10,559 nucleotides of DNA. Source: Deltaproteobacteria bacterium (lineage in GTDB: Bacteria; Desulfobacterota; Binatia; UBA9968). Of this stretch, positions 1 to 6,202 are shown piece by piece. The number at the start of each line of letters is the position of its first letter. Positions within the stretch are counted from its first letter, which is position 1. The stretch is from contig VBLN01000026.1 of the NCBI GenBank assembly GCA_005878685.1, positions 7,831-18,389 on the forward strand, written 5' to 3'. The position numbers were made by a program, and so were the translations under genes. Under the pieces are notes generated by a model that made no database searches, was not told where the DNA came from, and saw only the letters and a list, made by a program, of their open reading frames with translations.

Positions 1-465
1 TTGGTCTCAAGCATCTATCCTCCCGGCTGCAAACGGTTGCCAAAAGAAGAGGGTTTAAAACTCCTCCGTCCGGGCGAGATCGTTTTTTGTGTCTACGATC
101 GTGAGAGCACCAATGAGCCTAATCGCCTGGTTGCAGCTTCGGTCGGGGTAGCGATCCCGGCCGATCCCGAACAGTACGGCTATCTTTCGGAGCACCATTC
201 CTTCGGCGAAACCGAAGAGAAGGCCGGAGAGTATGCCGAGGATCTAGCGGCGAGCATGCTCGCGACGACACTGGGCATTGAATTCGATCCCGACATCGCC
301 TGGGACGAGCGTGAACAGCTCTTCAAAATGTCGGGCAAGATCGTCCGGACCTCCAACGTCACGCAGTCCGCCATCGGCAATAAAGACGGACTGTGGACCA
401 CCGTTTTCGCCGCAGGGGTTTTCGTCAACGACGATAACCTACCTAATAATAACGAAAATAAATAG
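1..465 (+). CDS. pdaD: Pyruvoyl-dependent arginine decarboxylase, 5'-truncated
   Basis: Makes agmatine and CO2 from arginine, using a pyruvoyl group formed by self-cleavage instead of PLP. The visible frame begins LVSSIYPP; this matches the family's self-cleavage site (ISSIMPP-type), so the chain would split between Ser3 and Ser4, and Ser4 would become the pyruvoyl group of the alpha chain. Family blocks follow: GEIVFCV (26-31), [12 protein letters not shown] (42-53), [12 protein letters not shown] (59-70, with Glu64 the likely catalytic acid), [26 protein letters not shown] and [21 protein letters not shown]. The TTG at base 1 is an internal Leu codon, not the start: the beta chain, normally about 40-50 residues, lies upstream of the window. 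The Asn-rich tail after residue 143 is unremarkable. It converges with tatA. The family assignment is firm; the physiological role (polyamine synthesis or acid resistance) cannot be told from here. Confidence 0.93.
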   Translation: MVSSIYPPGCKRLPKEEGLKLLRPGEIVFCVYDRESTNEPNRLVAASVGVAIPADPEQYGYLSEHHSFGETEEKAGEYAEDLAASMLATTLGIEFDPDIAWDEREQLFKMSGKIVRTSNVTQSAIGNKDGLWTTVFAAGVFVNDDNLPNNNENK

Positions 466-747
466 ATTCCTCCGTCTGCTCCGTGCCTCGACAGTCTGTC
501 GCTGCATCAAGCGGCGATGAATCTAAAATTCAAGGGCCTAACACATGACGCGAAATACGATCTCAGGTACATGCCCTTTAGCGCGCCATACGAGACCATT
601 CCTACAAAGTAGGCAAAGAGACTACATTTGCTTATTGGGGTTGTTCGTTTCACCGTGCCGCATTAATCCTGATATCGATGCTGAATCTGATCCGCATGAA
701 TAGCCCCGTAGGGCCTTTCAGACTATCCGACACAAGAGCCTCGTAGG
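466..747. other. Convergent intergenic region with small hairpins
   Basis: This gap lies between the 3' ends of the arginine decarboxylase (+) and tatA (-), so transcription from both sides should stop here. I see no canonical GC-stem plus T-tract terminator. Small perfect hairpins are present: CCTAC-aaa-GTAGG (601-613), GCCC-cgta-GGGC (703-714, followed by CTTTC) and AGCCT-cgt-AGGCT (737-749, overlapping the tatA stop). A 52-codon ORF (545-703, +) has only a weak AAGGG upstream and no recognisable similarity; I do not call it a gene. No tRNA or other RNA gene is visible. Confidence 0.5.
489..501. repeat. 13-bp perfect palindrome CGACAGtCTGTCG
   Basis: CGACAG and CTGTCG are perfect inverted copies around a single central base, 24 bases after the arginine decarboxylase stop codon. 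As RNA it would fold into a 5-bp stem with a 3-nt loop, without a following U-run, so it is a poor intrinsic terminator. As DNA it could be a dimeric-protein site. The function is unknown, and a palindrome of this length may occur by chance. Confidence 0.3.
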
Positions 748-957
748 CTATTGATCTCGCTTGGATGCCTCTGCTGTCTTGGTCTGCTTCTCAGACTCTT
801 CTAGGGGGAGTCTTTCGGGCTCGTCCATTGCCTTTTTGAATCCCCGTATAGCTTCCCCTATAGATTTCCCTAGATCGGGAAGCTTACTTGGGCCAAATAC
901 AATTAGCGCAATAATGAAAATGACGAGTAGTTCCGGCATGCCGATACTTCCTAACAT
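748..957 (-). CDS. tatA: Sec-independent translocase component TatA
   Basis: A 69-residue pore-forming component of the twin-arginine translocase, which exports folded proteins across the inner membrane. It shows the TatA order: short periplasmic start ([10 protein letters not shown]), one membrane helix ([12 protein letters not shown], about 9-20), the [24 protein letters not shown] hinge and amphipathic helix (about 20-43), then a charged hydrophilic tail. I chose the ATG at 957 rather than an in-frame ATG 54 bases upstream because a strong Shine-Dalgarno AGGAGG lies 8 nt before it, and the protein then starts exactly where TatA proteins do. The FKKAM segment and short tail make it TatA rather than TatB. 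It is the last gene of the minus-strand group, 93 bases after the GT83 gene, apart from the tatB-tatC pair. Confidence 0.93.
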   Translation of the reverse strand: MLGSIGMPELLVIFIIALIVFGPSKLPDLGKSIGEAIRGFKKAMDEPERLPLEESEKQTKTAEASKRDQ

Positions 958-965
958 AGCGGGCC

Positions 966-971
966 CCTCCT
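966..971 (-). promoter_or_regulatory. Shine-Dalgarno site of tatA
   Basis: The minus strand reads AGGAGG, extended by GG, 8 nt before the ATG at 957. This fixes the tatA start against the longer in-frame alternative at 1011, which has no such site. Confidence 0.8.
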
Positions 972-1050
972 TTTCGCCTTTCAATCGATCGCCGATGAAT
1001 CCATTCCTCAATTGGGGACGGAGAACATCTTCGATGGGGAGTAAAACTTA

Positions 1051-2757
1051 CTAAGGATCTGACTCAAAATTATTTCCTAAAGCTTCTGCTTTCTTAACTC
1101 TCACGAGCAAGAGCCGGCCTCGTTCCGGGATCTGGCGGTCCGCGCTCTCACTGGCATATTCTAGACTTAAACCTTCCTTGTCGAGGGTGTCTTTCCATTC
1201 GTTCTCCCAAAACAGCAAGTAGAAGGGTATTTCCTTTCCTCCTAGTGGCTGTCGGTATTGAGGGATATGCCTATGAGCATAAAAAATGACCCCGTAGTCG
1301 CCTGAACGGTAAAAGAATAAGGGGGCATCATCGACGACACGAAGCGCATGCTCAGTGAAAGATTTAAAACTATACTCCCTGGCTACGTAAAGATTGAAGT
1401 TTTGTACAAAGAAAAGAGACGCAACATTAAGTGCCGTGGTGCATCCTATAATTGGTCCCCAGGCACTCTTCCTGACAGCCAGCATCAGAAAAATTCCTCC
1501 CAGGCCGCAAAGGACCGACCAGAAGAGAACAGCGAGCCGATGTTCAGTAAATAAATTCGCAACGACCTGGAGCTGTGCTTGATCTTTGGGGCGCAGAAAA
1601 GGGTAAATATGTTTTATAAGATCCGGGTTGATGACTTGAAAGAACAGCATCCCTGAAAAGAGAAAAAAGAGGACGGCATTTAAGTAGCCTGCCAGCCGTG
1701 CAAGAAAAAGAGGAGGAGAAGAAAGCGATTCGTCTTTCAAGTTCTGCCACCAAGCTCCGATCAGAAGAGCCAGCGCCGGGTAAAGCGGAGCAATGTAGAC
1801 GGTACGTTTTTGGGTAAACGCTGAAAAAAAGATGAAGACCGTACCAAACCAGACAACAATATAGAGTACTGCCTCCTCGGCCATTCGGTGTCGGTAGTAT
1901 ATAAAGGCTCCTATGGAGAGAAGAAAAAAGCTCCAAGGAGCCATGTTCTGGAACAAAACGGGGATGTACCAGTAGAACAGATGCGGATGTCCAGCCTCCT
2001 GTCCGAGAACAGTAGAGAAATTTTCTCTAATGACTATGAGAAGGAAATTCTTTCCGCCCTGCCATAAAGCTAGCGCGTACCAGGACCCAGCGACAATGAA
2101 CCAAGCGCTAATAACGGCAAGGGGATGGAGCTTTTTGAGGAAAGGCAAGTCTCGTCTCGCCCAAAGAAAGACCAAAACTGTAAGACAGGGAACGACGAAT
2201 CCTAGCGGCCCCTTTGCTAACGTTGCTAGGCCCAAAAGAAGGCCAAGGATAAGGGCTTTTTTTCTCCCGCCTCCTGTGCGGTACAAGTAAAGGAAAAAGA
2301 GGAAAGCACAGAGCATGACAAAGGTTAGCGTCATATCGACTCTGGCAGCTACGGCTGCCTGCAGCCATTCATGGCTGCTAGACAAAACCAGCGCAGACAC
2401 AAGGCCGGCGCTTCGACCCCAGAGGGTGGCGCCAGCCAGATAAGTAAGAAGGACGCCCAGGGTGGCAAGGAGCGCAGAGGGAAATCGGGTCGTAAGTTCG
2501 TCTACCCGATTAATGGACTTTGACACCAAAGCGCCGAGCCAGTGGAATAAGGGAGGCTTAGCTGGAATCTCGTCTCCATTTCGCAATGGCAAAATCCAAT
2601 TTCCTGTATGGTTGATCTCCCAGACCACCAAGGCTTCGCGAGCCTCCTGCTTATCGTAGAACGGGGTAGCTCCCACTCTCCAGAAAAAGAGAGGAAGGCA
2701 AATACTCAAGATTAGAGTGACATCACAAAGCCAAAAGCGGAGCTTACTACCGGTCAT
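1051..2757 (-). CDS. ArnT-like GT83/PMT-family membrane glycosyltransferase
   Basis: A 568-residue polytopic GT-C enzyme. Relatives transfer a sugar from a polyprenyl-phosphate carrier to lipid A, a glycan or a protein on the periplasmic face. After the first membrane helix comes the catalytic loop FYDKQEAREAL (33-43; acidic Asp35, Glu38 and Glu41), then NWILPL.NGDEIPAKPPLFHW (53-73, with the family KPP motif), TTRFPSALL (89-97), ARVDMTLTF (second conserved Asp at 141), a KGPLGF motif (about 182) and QKRTVYIAPLYPALALL. About a dozen hydrophobic helices follow, ending in a soluble C-terminal domain. The loop is the YDK..ARE variant of the usual PDEGRYAE, so it belongs to a different subfamily from the two GT83 genes at the other end of the window. 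The ATG at 2757 lacks its own ribosome site and overlaps the stop of a 16-codon leader ORF. The donor sugar and acceptor are unknown. Confidence 0.88.
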   Translation of the reverse strand: MTGSKLRFWLCDVTLILSICLPLFFWRVGATPFYDKQEAREALVVWEINHTGNWILPLRNGDEIPAKPPLFHWLGALVSKSINRVDELTTRFPSALLATLGVLLTYLAGATLWGRSAGLVSALVLSSSHEWLQAAVAARVDMTLTFVMLCAFLFFLYLYRTGGGRKKALILGLLLGLATLAKGPLGFVVPCLTVLVFLWARRDLPFLKKLHPLAVISAWFIVAGSWYALALWQGGKNFLLIVIRENFSTVLGQEAGHPHLFYWYIPVLFQNMAPWSFFLLSIGAFIYYRHRMAEEAVLYIVVWFGTVFIFFSAFTQKRTVYIAPLYPALALLIGAWWQNLKDESLSSPPLFLARLAGYLNAVLFFLFSGMLFFQVINPDLIKHIYPFLRPKDQAQLQVVANLFTEHRLAVLFWSVLCGLGGIFLMLAVRKSAWGPIIGCTTALNVASLFFVQNFNLYVAREYSFKSFTEHALRVVDDAPLFFYRSGDYGVIFYAHRHIPQYRQPLGGKEIPFYLLFWENEWKDTLDKEGLSLEYASESADRQIPERGRLLLVRVKKAEALGNNFESDP

Positions 2758-2804
2758 ACATCTGCTGGAGTAGAGCTCACAATAACTGTAAAAGCGTTAG
2801 CCAT
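2754..2804 (-). CDS. 16-codon leader ORF coupled to the GT83 gene
   Basis: Reads MANAFTVIVSSTPADV and stop. It has the best ribosome site in the region (GGAGGGG, 5 nt before the ATG). Its TGA overlaps the GT83 ATG as ATGA, the classic geometry for translational re-initiation, while the GT83 start has no site of its own. The peptide has no run of one regulatory amino acid of the kind used in attenuators and resembles no family I know. Inference: ribosomes load here and pass to the glycosyltransferase. The alternative is that the ORF is fortuitous and the strong site belongs to nothing. Confidence 0.5.
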   Translation of the reverse strand: MANAFTVIVSSTPADV

Positions 2805-2809
2805 AGGGA

Positions 2810-2816
2810 CCCCTCC
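2810..2816 (-). promoter_or_regulatory. Strong Shine-Dalgarno in a possible small hairpin
   Basis: The minus strand reads GGAGGGG, 5 nt before the leader ORF's ATG at 2804. The surrounding AGGG-AGGGGT-CCCT can pair as a 4-bp hairpin (2805-2818) that would hold part of the site in its loop, so its access could be controlled. It is the only strong ribosome site upstream of the GT83 gene. Confidence 0.5.
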
Positions 2817-2857
2817 CTGAATTCGGACAACCGACTTACGAGGCAGAAACGATTAGA

Positions 2858-3226
2858 TCAAAGAACATGAAAGGGATCTATCGTGGAAGAACGTGGAAGA
2901 GCTACCCGATAGCCACGACTTCGAGCAGAATCGAGGGGGGAGAATATCAGCACTCTCGTGAGCCGGACCGACGCCGCTTCGCCAGAAACAGCTAGAAGCA
3001 GCAGATCCATCCAGAATTCTGATCGATCTAGCGAGTAAACGTGCTCTGTGTCCTTCGCCACCTCGGCGACTATGACTGTCCTCTCAAGCGGGTGCCGCAA
3101 TGGCAAATCAGACCCATCAAGGTCGAGCACGTCAAAGAGAATATAGGAAAAGACCAGAAGCGTGCAGACGACGTAAATCGGCCGCCAGACTTTCGAGCAA
3201 TGATCGAACCGCAAATCGGGTAGCAT
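2858..3226 (-). CDS. Unrecognised single-pass membrane protein, 122 aa
   Basis: No family recognised. A short basic N-terminus (MLPDLRFDHCSKVWRP) is followed by one clear membrane helix (about 17-34, YVVCTLLVFSYILFDVL), an acidic turn LDLDGSDLP, and about 80 residues with alternating beta-like and hydrophobic segments, including ERTVIVAEV and FWMDLLLLAV. The likely topology is an inner-membrane anchor with a periplasmic domain. The ATG follows directly on an in-frame TAG, so it is the first possible start. It has no ribosome site, but a well-formed promoter ends about 10 bases upstream, which would give a nearly leaderless mRNA. It lies 82 bases after tatC on the same strand and may be Tat-linked by position only. 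The protein-like composition and sensible topology argue that it is real. Confidence 0.6.
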   Translation of the reverse strand: MLPDLRFDHCSKVWRPIYVVCTLLVFSYILFDVLDLDGSDLPLRHPLERTVIVAEVAKDTEHVYSLDRSEFWMDLLLLAVSGEAASVRLTRVLIFSPLDSARSRGYRVALPRSSTIDPFHVL

Positions 3227-3236
3227 CTAGGGGCTG

Positions 3237-3265
3237 AAGATATGGCTGGGTCTCGGAAAAGTCAA
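3237..3265 (-). promoter_or_regulatory. Sigma70-type promoter for the 122-aa protein
   Basis: The minus strand reads TTGACT (3265-3260), a 17-bp spacer, then TATCTT (3242-3237), with 5/6 and 4/6 consensus matches. A start about 7 bases beyond the -10 box falls near 3230, leaving only about 4 nt before the ATG at 3226. This explains the missing ribosome site and gives the distal part of the cluster its own promoter inside the tatC-downstream gap. Confidence 0.5.
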
Positions 3266-3308
3266 CCTTCTGAACCCGTGCAGGCGGTTTGGGGTCAAGT
3301 CGTCTAAA

Positions 3309-4061
3309 TCAAATATTCTTCTGTCTGCCGAGATAGGCCACAACGATGCTTACCCCATAGAGTAGCAGCAGAGGTAAGCTTAGAAGGACGTGTGAGACAA
3401 TGTCTGGCGGTGTCAGGATCGCGGCCACAATCAGAATAAGGATGACAGCGTAGCGAAACTGACGGATAAGGAAGCGATGGTCAATGAGACCGATTCGGGT
3501 TAGGAAGTAGGCCACAATCGGAAGTTCAAAAGTGACTCCAAACGCGAGCAGCAGCCTGGACGAGAAAGAAAGATATTCGGCGATCTTAATAGCGGGACGG
3601 ACACCGATGGCCTGATACCGTCGGAGCAAGAAGCCATACCCCGTCTGGAAGATCACTTCATAACAAAACCAAGCTCCGAAGAGGAAGAAGAGAGTTCCGA
3701 AGAAGACAAACTTTTGCGCATAGTGCTTTTCGTGCTCATAGAGTCCCGGGGCGACAAACCTCCAAGACTGCCGGAGAATAACCGGGAACGCAAAGAAGAT
3801 CCCGCCGATGAAGGCAACCTTGATCTTGATAAAAAAGGCTTCCGATACTGCCGTTCCAATGAGAGTAAGTCCGGGCGTTCTCAGCTGCACCAGGGGTGCC
3901 GTGAGGAGAGAAAAGATTTCTTCCGAATAGGCGAAGCAGGCCAAAAAAGCGGCCGCGACTGCCAGCAGCGACCTGATCAGACAGGAGCGAAGCTCCTCCA
4001 GATGGGCCGTAAAGGGCATTCGGGCATCATCGGATTGCCCGCTACCTTGATTGCTTTTCAC
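3309..4061 (-). CDS. tatC: Twin-arginine translocase receptor subunit TatC
   Basis: A polytopic core of the Tat complex that, with TatB, binds twin-arginine signal peptides. The 250 residues match the usual family length, with six membrane helices. Family markers: HLEELR (20-25) before helix 1; the [15 protein letters not shown] segment (73-87); [18 protein letters not shown] (91-111); FGVTFELPI with conserved Glu179; and the C-terminal [18 protein letters not shown]. The common LYE is LYG here. It starts with GTG at 4061, overlapping the end of the tatB-like gene by 20 nt, with a GGAG directly before it. The in-frame ATG at 4019 is an alternative start that would keep HLEELR but has no ribosome site. 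The overlap implies translational coupling, as expected for partners needed in fixed ratio. Confidence 0.97.
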   Translation of the reverse strand: MKSNQGSGQSDDARMPFTAHLEELRSCLIRSLLAVAAAFLACFAYSEEIFSLLTAPLVQLRTPGLTLIGTAVSEAFFIKIKVAFIGGIFFAFPVILRQSWRFVAPGLYEHEKHYAQKFVFFGTLFFLFGAWFCYEVIFQTGYGFLLRRYQAIGVRPAIKIAEYLSFSSRLLLAFGVTFELPIVAYFLTRIGLIDHRFLIRQFRYAVILILIVAAILTPPDIVSHVLLSLPLLLLYGVSIVVAYLGRQKNI

Positions 4062-4338
4062 TCTCCGCTGGCTGGGGACTTGGCTGGGGATGGGGTGACG
4101 GAGGGTTGTCTGGTTTCTTCGCTAGATAAGAATCATCATTGGGAGTGGCGTGAGCCGAACTGTCTTCGACCTCATGCTCGATCTGACGGAACTCATCCTT
4201 CAATTCGTCGGTCGCGCGGCGAAACTCTGCGAGACCTTTACCCAGGGCCCGAGCAATCTCTGGGAGCCTCCTCGGCCCAAGAACAATGAGCGCCACAGCT
4301 AGAATCAGGACCAGCTCTGGCATGCCGATGCCAAACAT
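4042..4338 (-). CDS. tatB: Sec-independent translocase protein, TatB-like
   Basis: A 98-residue Tat component: short N-terminus MFGIGMPEL, membrane helix [11 protein letters not shown] (about 10-20), hinge [30 protein letters not shown] (21-50), then a long acidic helix and a Pro/Ser/Gln-rich tail. The FGIG start, the [11 protein letters not shown] hinge and the longer charged amphipathic region ending [16 protein letters not shown] resemble TatB more than TatA, and a separate tatA is present downstream. By sequence alone the A/B call is less sure than the family call. The ATG at 4338 is supported by GGAGG 6 nt upstream; a longer frame extends to 4644 but its extra residues do not look protein-like. 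It overlaps tatC by 20 nt and is the first gene of the minus-strand cluster. Confidence 0.88.
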   Translation of the reverse strand: MFGIGMPELVLILAVALIVLGPRRLPEIARALGKGLAEFRRATDELKDEFRQIEHEVEDSSAHATPNDDSYLAKKPDNPPSPHPQPSPQPAESEKQSR

Positions 4339-4344
4339 CGTCTT

Positions 4345-4384
4345 CCTCCAAGCGTAAGCTAGTCTATTTCCTATCGGTTGGCAA
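4345..4384 (-). promoter_or_regulatory. Ribosome site and possible promoter of tatB-tatC
   Basis: GGAGG (4349-4345) lies 6 nt before the tatB ATG and decides that start. Upstream, TTGCCA (4384-4379), a 17-bp spacer and TAGCTT (4361-4356) form a moderate sigma70-like promoter. Its predicted start, near 4349, would leave a very short leader that barely contains the ribosome site. The ribosome site is sure; the promoter is tentative. Confidence 0.4.
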
Positions 4385-4458
4385 GCGACGAGCGGACAGA
4401 GAGATCGATCTGGGAGAGAAAGCAGCACATATGCAAAAAATCGCCCATGAGAGCCACC

Positions 4459-4486
4459 TTGACATTGTACAGAGCTCAAATATACT
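4459..4486 (+). promoter_or_regulatory. Near-consensus sigma70 promoter, leaderless geometry
   Basis: TTGACA (4459-4464, perfect consensus), a 16-bp spacer and TATACT (4481-4486, 5/6) make the best promoter in the window. The predicted transcription start, about 6-7 bases beyond the -10 box, coincides with the ATG at 4493. It points away from the tatB gene into a region of small ORFs, towards the aminotransferase operon, and could also feed that operon as a long leader. Confidence 0.6.
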
Positions 4487-4492
4487 GCGCAC

Positions 4493-4816
4493 ATGCGATG
4501 GCGGATTGTATCCGGCCTGTTTCTGGGCATCTGGCTGAGTCTCCTCACAGTTGAATTTTGTGAGGACGCAGGATTCTTTGAGTACGATGACCCCGGGATG
4601 GACCGCTCTGTCAATGCTACACTAAACAGCCTTGGCGACGCCATCCAGCTAGACGATTATCATCACCCACTGAAAACATTTTTTGCTCCATTCTTCTTGG
4701 GAACACTGGATCCCTACCATTGCCCGAACTTGTCCTTCCAGGTTCTTGCACAGGGACACAGGTTTATCAAGATAGGTCTCAAAATTTTCAAACTCTACGA
4801 AGTCTTTCTCATTTAG
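4493..4816 (+). CDS. Possible small secreted or anchored protein, 107 aa
   Basis: No family recognised. The first 53 codons look coding: MRWRI basic start, one hydrophobic helix (about 5-20, [16 protein letters not shown]), an acidic stretch [14 protein letters not shown], then [15 protein letters not shown]. By hand count about 57% of first codon positions are purine there. This fits a signal-anchored small protein. There is no ribosome site, but the strong promoter upstream would place the mRNA 5' end at this ATG. After about codon 53 the composition becomes less convincing (many His, Phe and Cys residues; about 43% purine at first position) and an antisense ORF looks at least as good. The frame may therefore be real only in its first half, or may have been extended by loss of an earlier stop. 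Confidence 0.4.
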   Translation: MRWRIVSGLFLGIWLSLLTVEFCEDAGFFEYDDPGMDRSVNATLNSLGDAIQLDDYHHPLKTFFAPFFLGTLDPYHCPNLSFQVLAQGHRFIKIGLKIFKLYEVFLI

Positions 4817-4888
4817 GTTTTCCCTTTCTAGATTCCTGACTTCCTCCCGCTGTTGGGCGGGGAACTGCTGACGCCAGACTGCCCTCAC
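4649..4888 (-). CDS. Possible small charged protein, 79 aa, antisense to the 107-aa ORF
   Basis: GTG start at 4888. It encodes a soluble, charged, helix-prone sequence ([24 protein letters not shown], shown only in part as residues about 14-31) ending in CFQWVMIIV. Over the shared stretch about 61% of its first codon positions are purine, against about 43% for the opposing frame, so here the minus strand looks more like the coding one. No ribosome site and no family resemblance were found. The two ORFs share codon register on opposite strands, which makes one an automatic partial shadow of the other. It could equally be a remnant of a decayed gene. Confidence 0.3.
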   Translation of the reverse strand: MRAVWRQQFPAQQREEVRNLERENLNEKDFVEFENFETYLDKPVSLCKNLEGQVRAMVGIQCSQEEWSKKCFQWVMIIV

Positions 4889-4971
4889 GCGGGTAGATCA
4901 GGGCGAAATTTGAGGTTCCATGTTCTTTTTTTGTGCTAAGAGCGTTTTCTCAATGGGAGAATGGCCTGCGC

Positions 4972-5032
4972 CTTCGTCCGATAGGCAGCAGTGGCTAATT
5001 CAAATGTCAGATTTTCGGAAACATCGGCGAAG
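4972..5032 (+). promoter_or_regulatory. Leader inverted repeat overlapping the aminotransferase ribosome site
   Basis: CTTCGtCCGAT (4972-4982) and ATCGGCGAAG (5023-5032) pair over 10 bp with one bulged base and enclose a 40-nt loop. The 3' arm runs into the GAAGAGG ribosome site (5029-5035) of the ATG at 5042, so folding would partly block it. A 28-codon ORF without ribosome site (4953-5039) runs through the whole structure and stops 2 nt before that ATG. Regulatory function is inference. Confidence 0.3.
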
Positions 5033-5041
5033 AGGTTGACT

Positions 5042-6196
5042 ATGAACAAGGCAGCTCTGTTTGGGAAAAATAGAAAACAGCGGCAAATACAAATCCCCTT
5101 ACTGGACCTTACGAGAAAGTATCGAGCCATTGAAGATGAGCTCACGCAACGATGGCGCGCAGTTTTTTCGTCTATGAAATTATTAAACGGCCCAAATGTA
5201 GCTGCCTTTGAGAAGGAGTTCGCGACCTATTGTGGCGTCAAGTATGCCATCGGTGTAGCTTCGGGAACTGACGCCGTTTATCTGTCTCTACAAGCCCTGG
5301 ACCTCTGTCCTGGGGACGAAGTAATTCTACCGGCTCATGCTCCTGCACCGGTGGTCGAACCCGTCATGGCCATCGGGGCGGTACCCGTTTTAGTGGATAA
5401 AGTAAAGGGGGACTATGGAGCCGATTTAGAAAGCGTCAAAGATGCGATTACGACTCGGACCAGGGCAATTATTGCGGTCCACTTATTAGGACTCCCTTGC
5501 GACATGGATGCCATCCTGGAAATTGCCCAGAGACAAAATGTTTCTGTCATCGAGGATGCCTCGCAGGCCCAAGGCGCGGTCTATAAAGGAAGGCGAGCGG
5601 CAGGTTTGGGGATGGTGACTCCCATGAGCCTGGGGCCGGTAAAGAATCTCGCTTGCTACGGAGACGGCGGAATTGTGCTGACTAACGACGACTCCCTTGC
5701 GGAAAGAGTAAGGCTGCTGCGCGTTCATGGGCAAGCAGAAAAGTACGATCATCGGATCTATGGTTGGAACAGCCGACTGGACGAGATCCAGGCCGCGGTC
5801 CTTCGGGCGAAGCTTCCCACGCTGGATCAAGACAATGCGCGGCGAGGGGAAATAGCTGCAGAGTACTCAGATTATTTTCGTTCCCACCCATTGAAAACAC
5901 CACCGACCTTTCCGGATCGTATCAGCGTTTACCATCAATATGTCGTAGAAACACCTCTTCGAGACAGCTTGAAAAAATTCCTGAACGATAAAGGCATCGG
6001 AACCGGCATATATTACCCGATTCCCCTGCATCAGCACGCGGCGTGGAGGGCCAAAGGACTGCCCCAATATTCTCTGCCGGAGGCAGAAAGATTTTCTCGT
6101 GAAAACCTTGCCCTGCCGGTATTTCCTGAGTTGAGCGATGAAGAAGTAAGCTACATCATGTCCGCAGTTGACGATTTTTTTTCGATAATGGACTAA
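5042..6196 (+). CDS. DegT/DnrJ/EryC1/StrS-family sugar aminotransferase
   Basis: A PLP enzyme that turns a keto group of a nucleotide sugar into an amine, usually from glutamate. The 384 residues match the family length. Markers: IPLLDLTRKYR (18-28), ASGTDAVYLSLQAL (73-86), GDEVILPAH (91-99), EDASQAQGA (171-179; Asp172 contacts the PLP ring nitrogen), SLGPVKNL (196-203; Lys201 is the Schiff-base lysine), YGDGG, and IYYPIPLHQHAAW near the C-terminus. The usual EDAAQAHGA His is Gln here, and PAHAPAPVVEP is an unusual version of the PAHTF..T block. I chose the ATG at 5042 because AGAGG stands about 6 nt before it; an in-frame GTG at 4991 would add 17 unconserved residues. It is the first gene of the sugar operon, with the next start 6 nt after its stop. 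Close in type to ArnB, WbpE and GnnB; the exact sugar is unknown. Confidence 0.93.
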   Translation: MNKAALFGKNRKQRQIQIPLLDLTRKYRAIEDELTQRWRAVFSSMKLLNGPNVAAFEKEFATYCGVKYAIGVASGTDAVYLSLQALDLCPGDEVILPAHAPAPVVEPVMAIGAVPVLVDKVKGDYGADLESVKDAITTRTRAIIAVHLLGLPCDMDAILEIAQRQNVSVIEDASQAQGAVYKGRRAAGLGMVTPMSLGPVKNLACYGDGGIVLTNDDSLAERVRLLRVHGQAEKYDHRIYGWNSRLDEIQAAVLRAKLPTLDQDNARRGEIAAEYSDYFRSHPLKTPPTFPDRISVYHQYVVETPLRDSLKKFLNDKGIGTGIYYPIPLHQHAAWRAKGLPQYSLPEAERFSRENLALPVFPELSDEEVSYIMSAVDDFFSIMD

Positions 6197-6202
6197 CGAT
6201 CC

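Noticed and set aside
545..703. 52-codon ORF in the convergent intergenic region
   Set aside because: Weak ribosome site, no recognisable features, composition rich in Cys and Arg, and its position between two gene ends is where no promoter is expected.
703..718. Intrinsic terminator GCCC-cgta-GGGC followed by CTTTC
   Set aside because: The stem is 4 bp and the T-run is too short on either strand to call it a terminator.
1544..1936. 130-aa minus-strand ORF within the GT83 gene, and similar overlapping frames inside other genes
   Set aside because: They lie in alternative frames of clearly conserved genes and have shadow-like composition, without ribosome sites or family motifs.
4339..4644. 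N-terminal extension of the tatB frame up to 4644
   Set aside because: The extra residues do not look like a protein, and TatA/B proteins begin at MFGIG, where a GGAGG ribosome site fits exactly.
4991..5041. GTG start at 4991 for the aminotransferase
   Set aside because: It adds 17 residues with no family similarity and has no ribosome site; the ATG at 5042 has AGAGG at good spacing.
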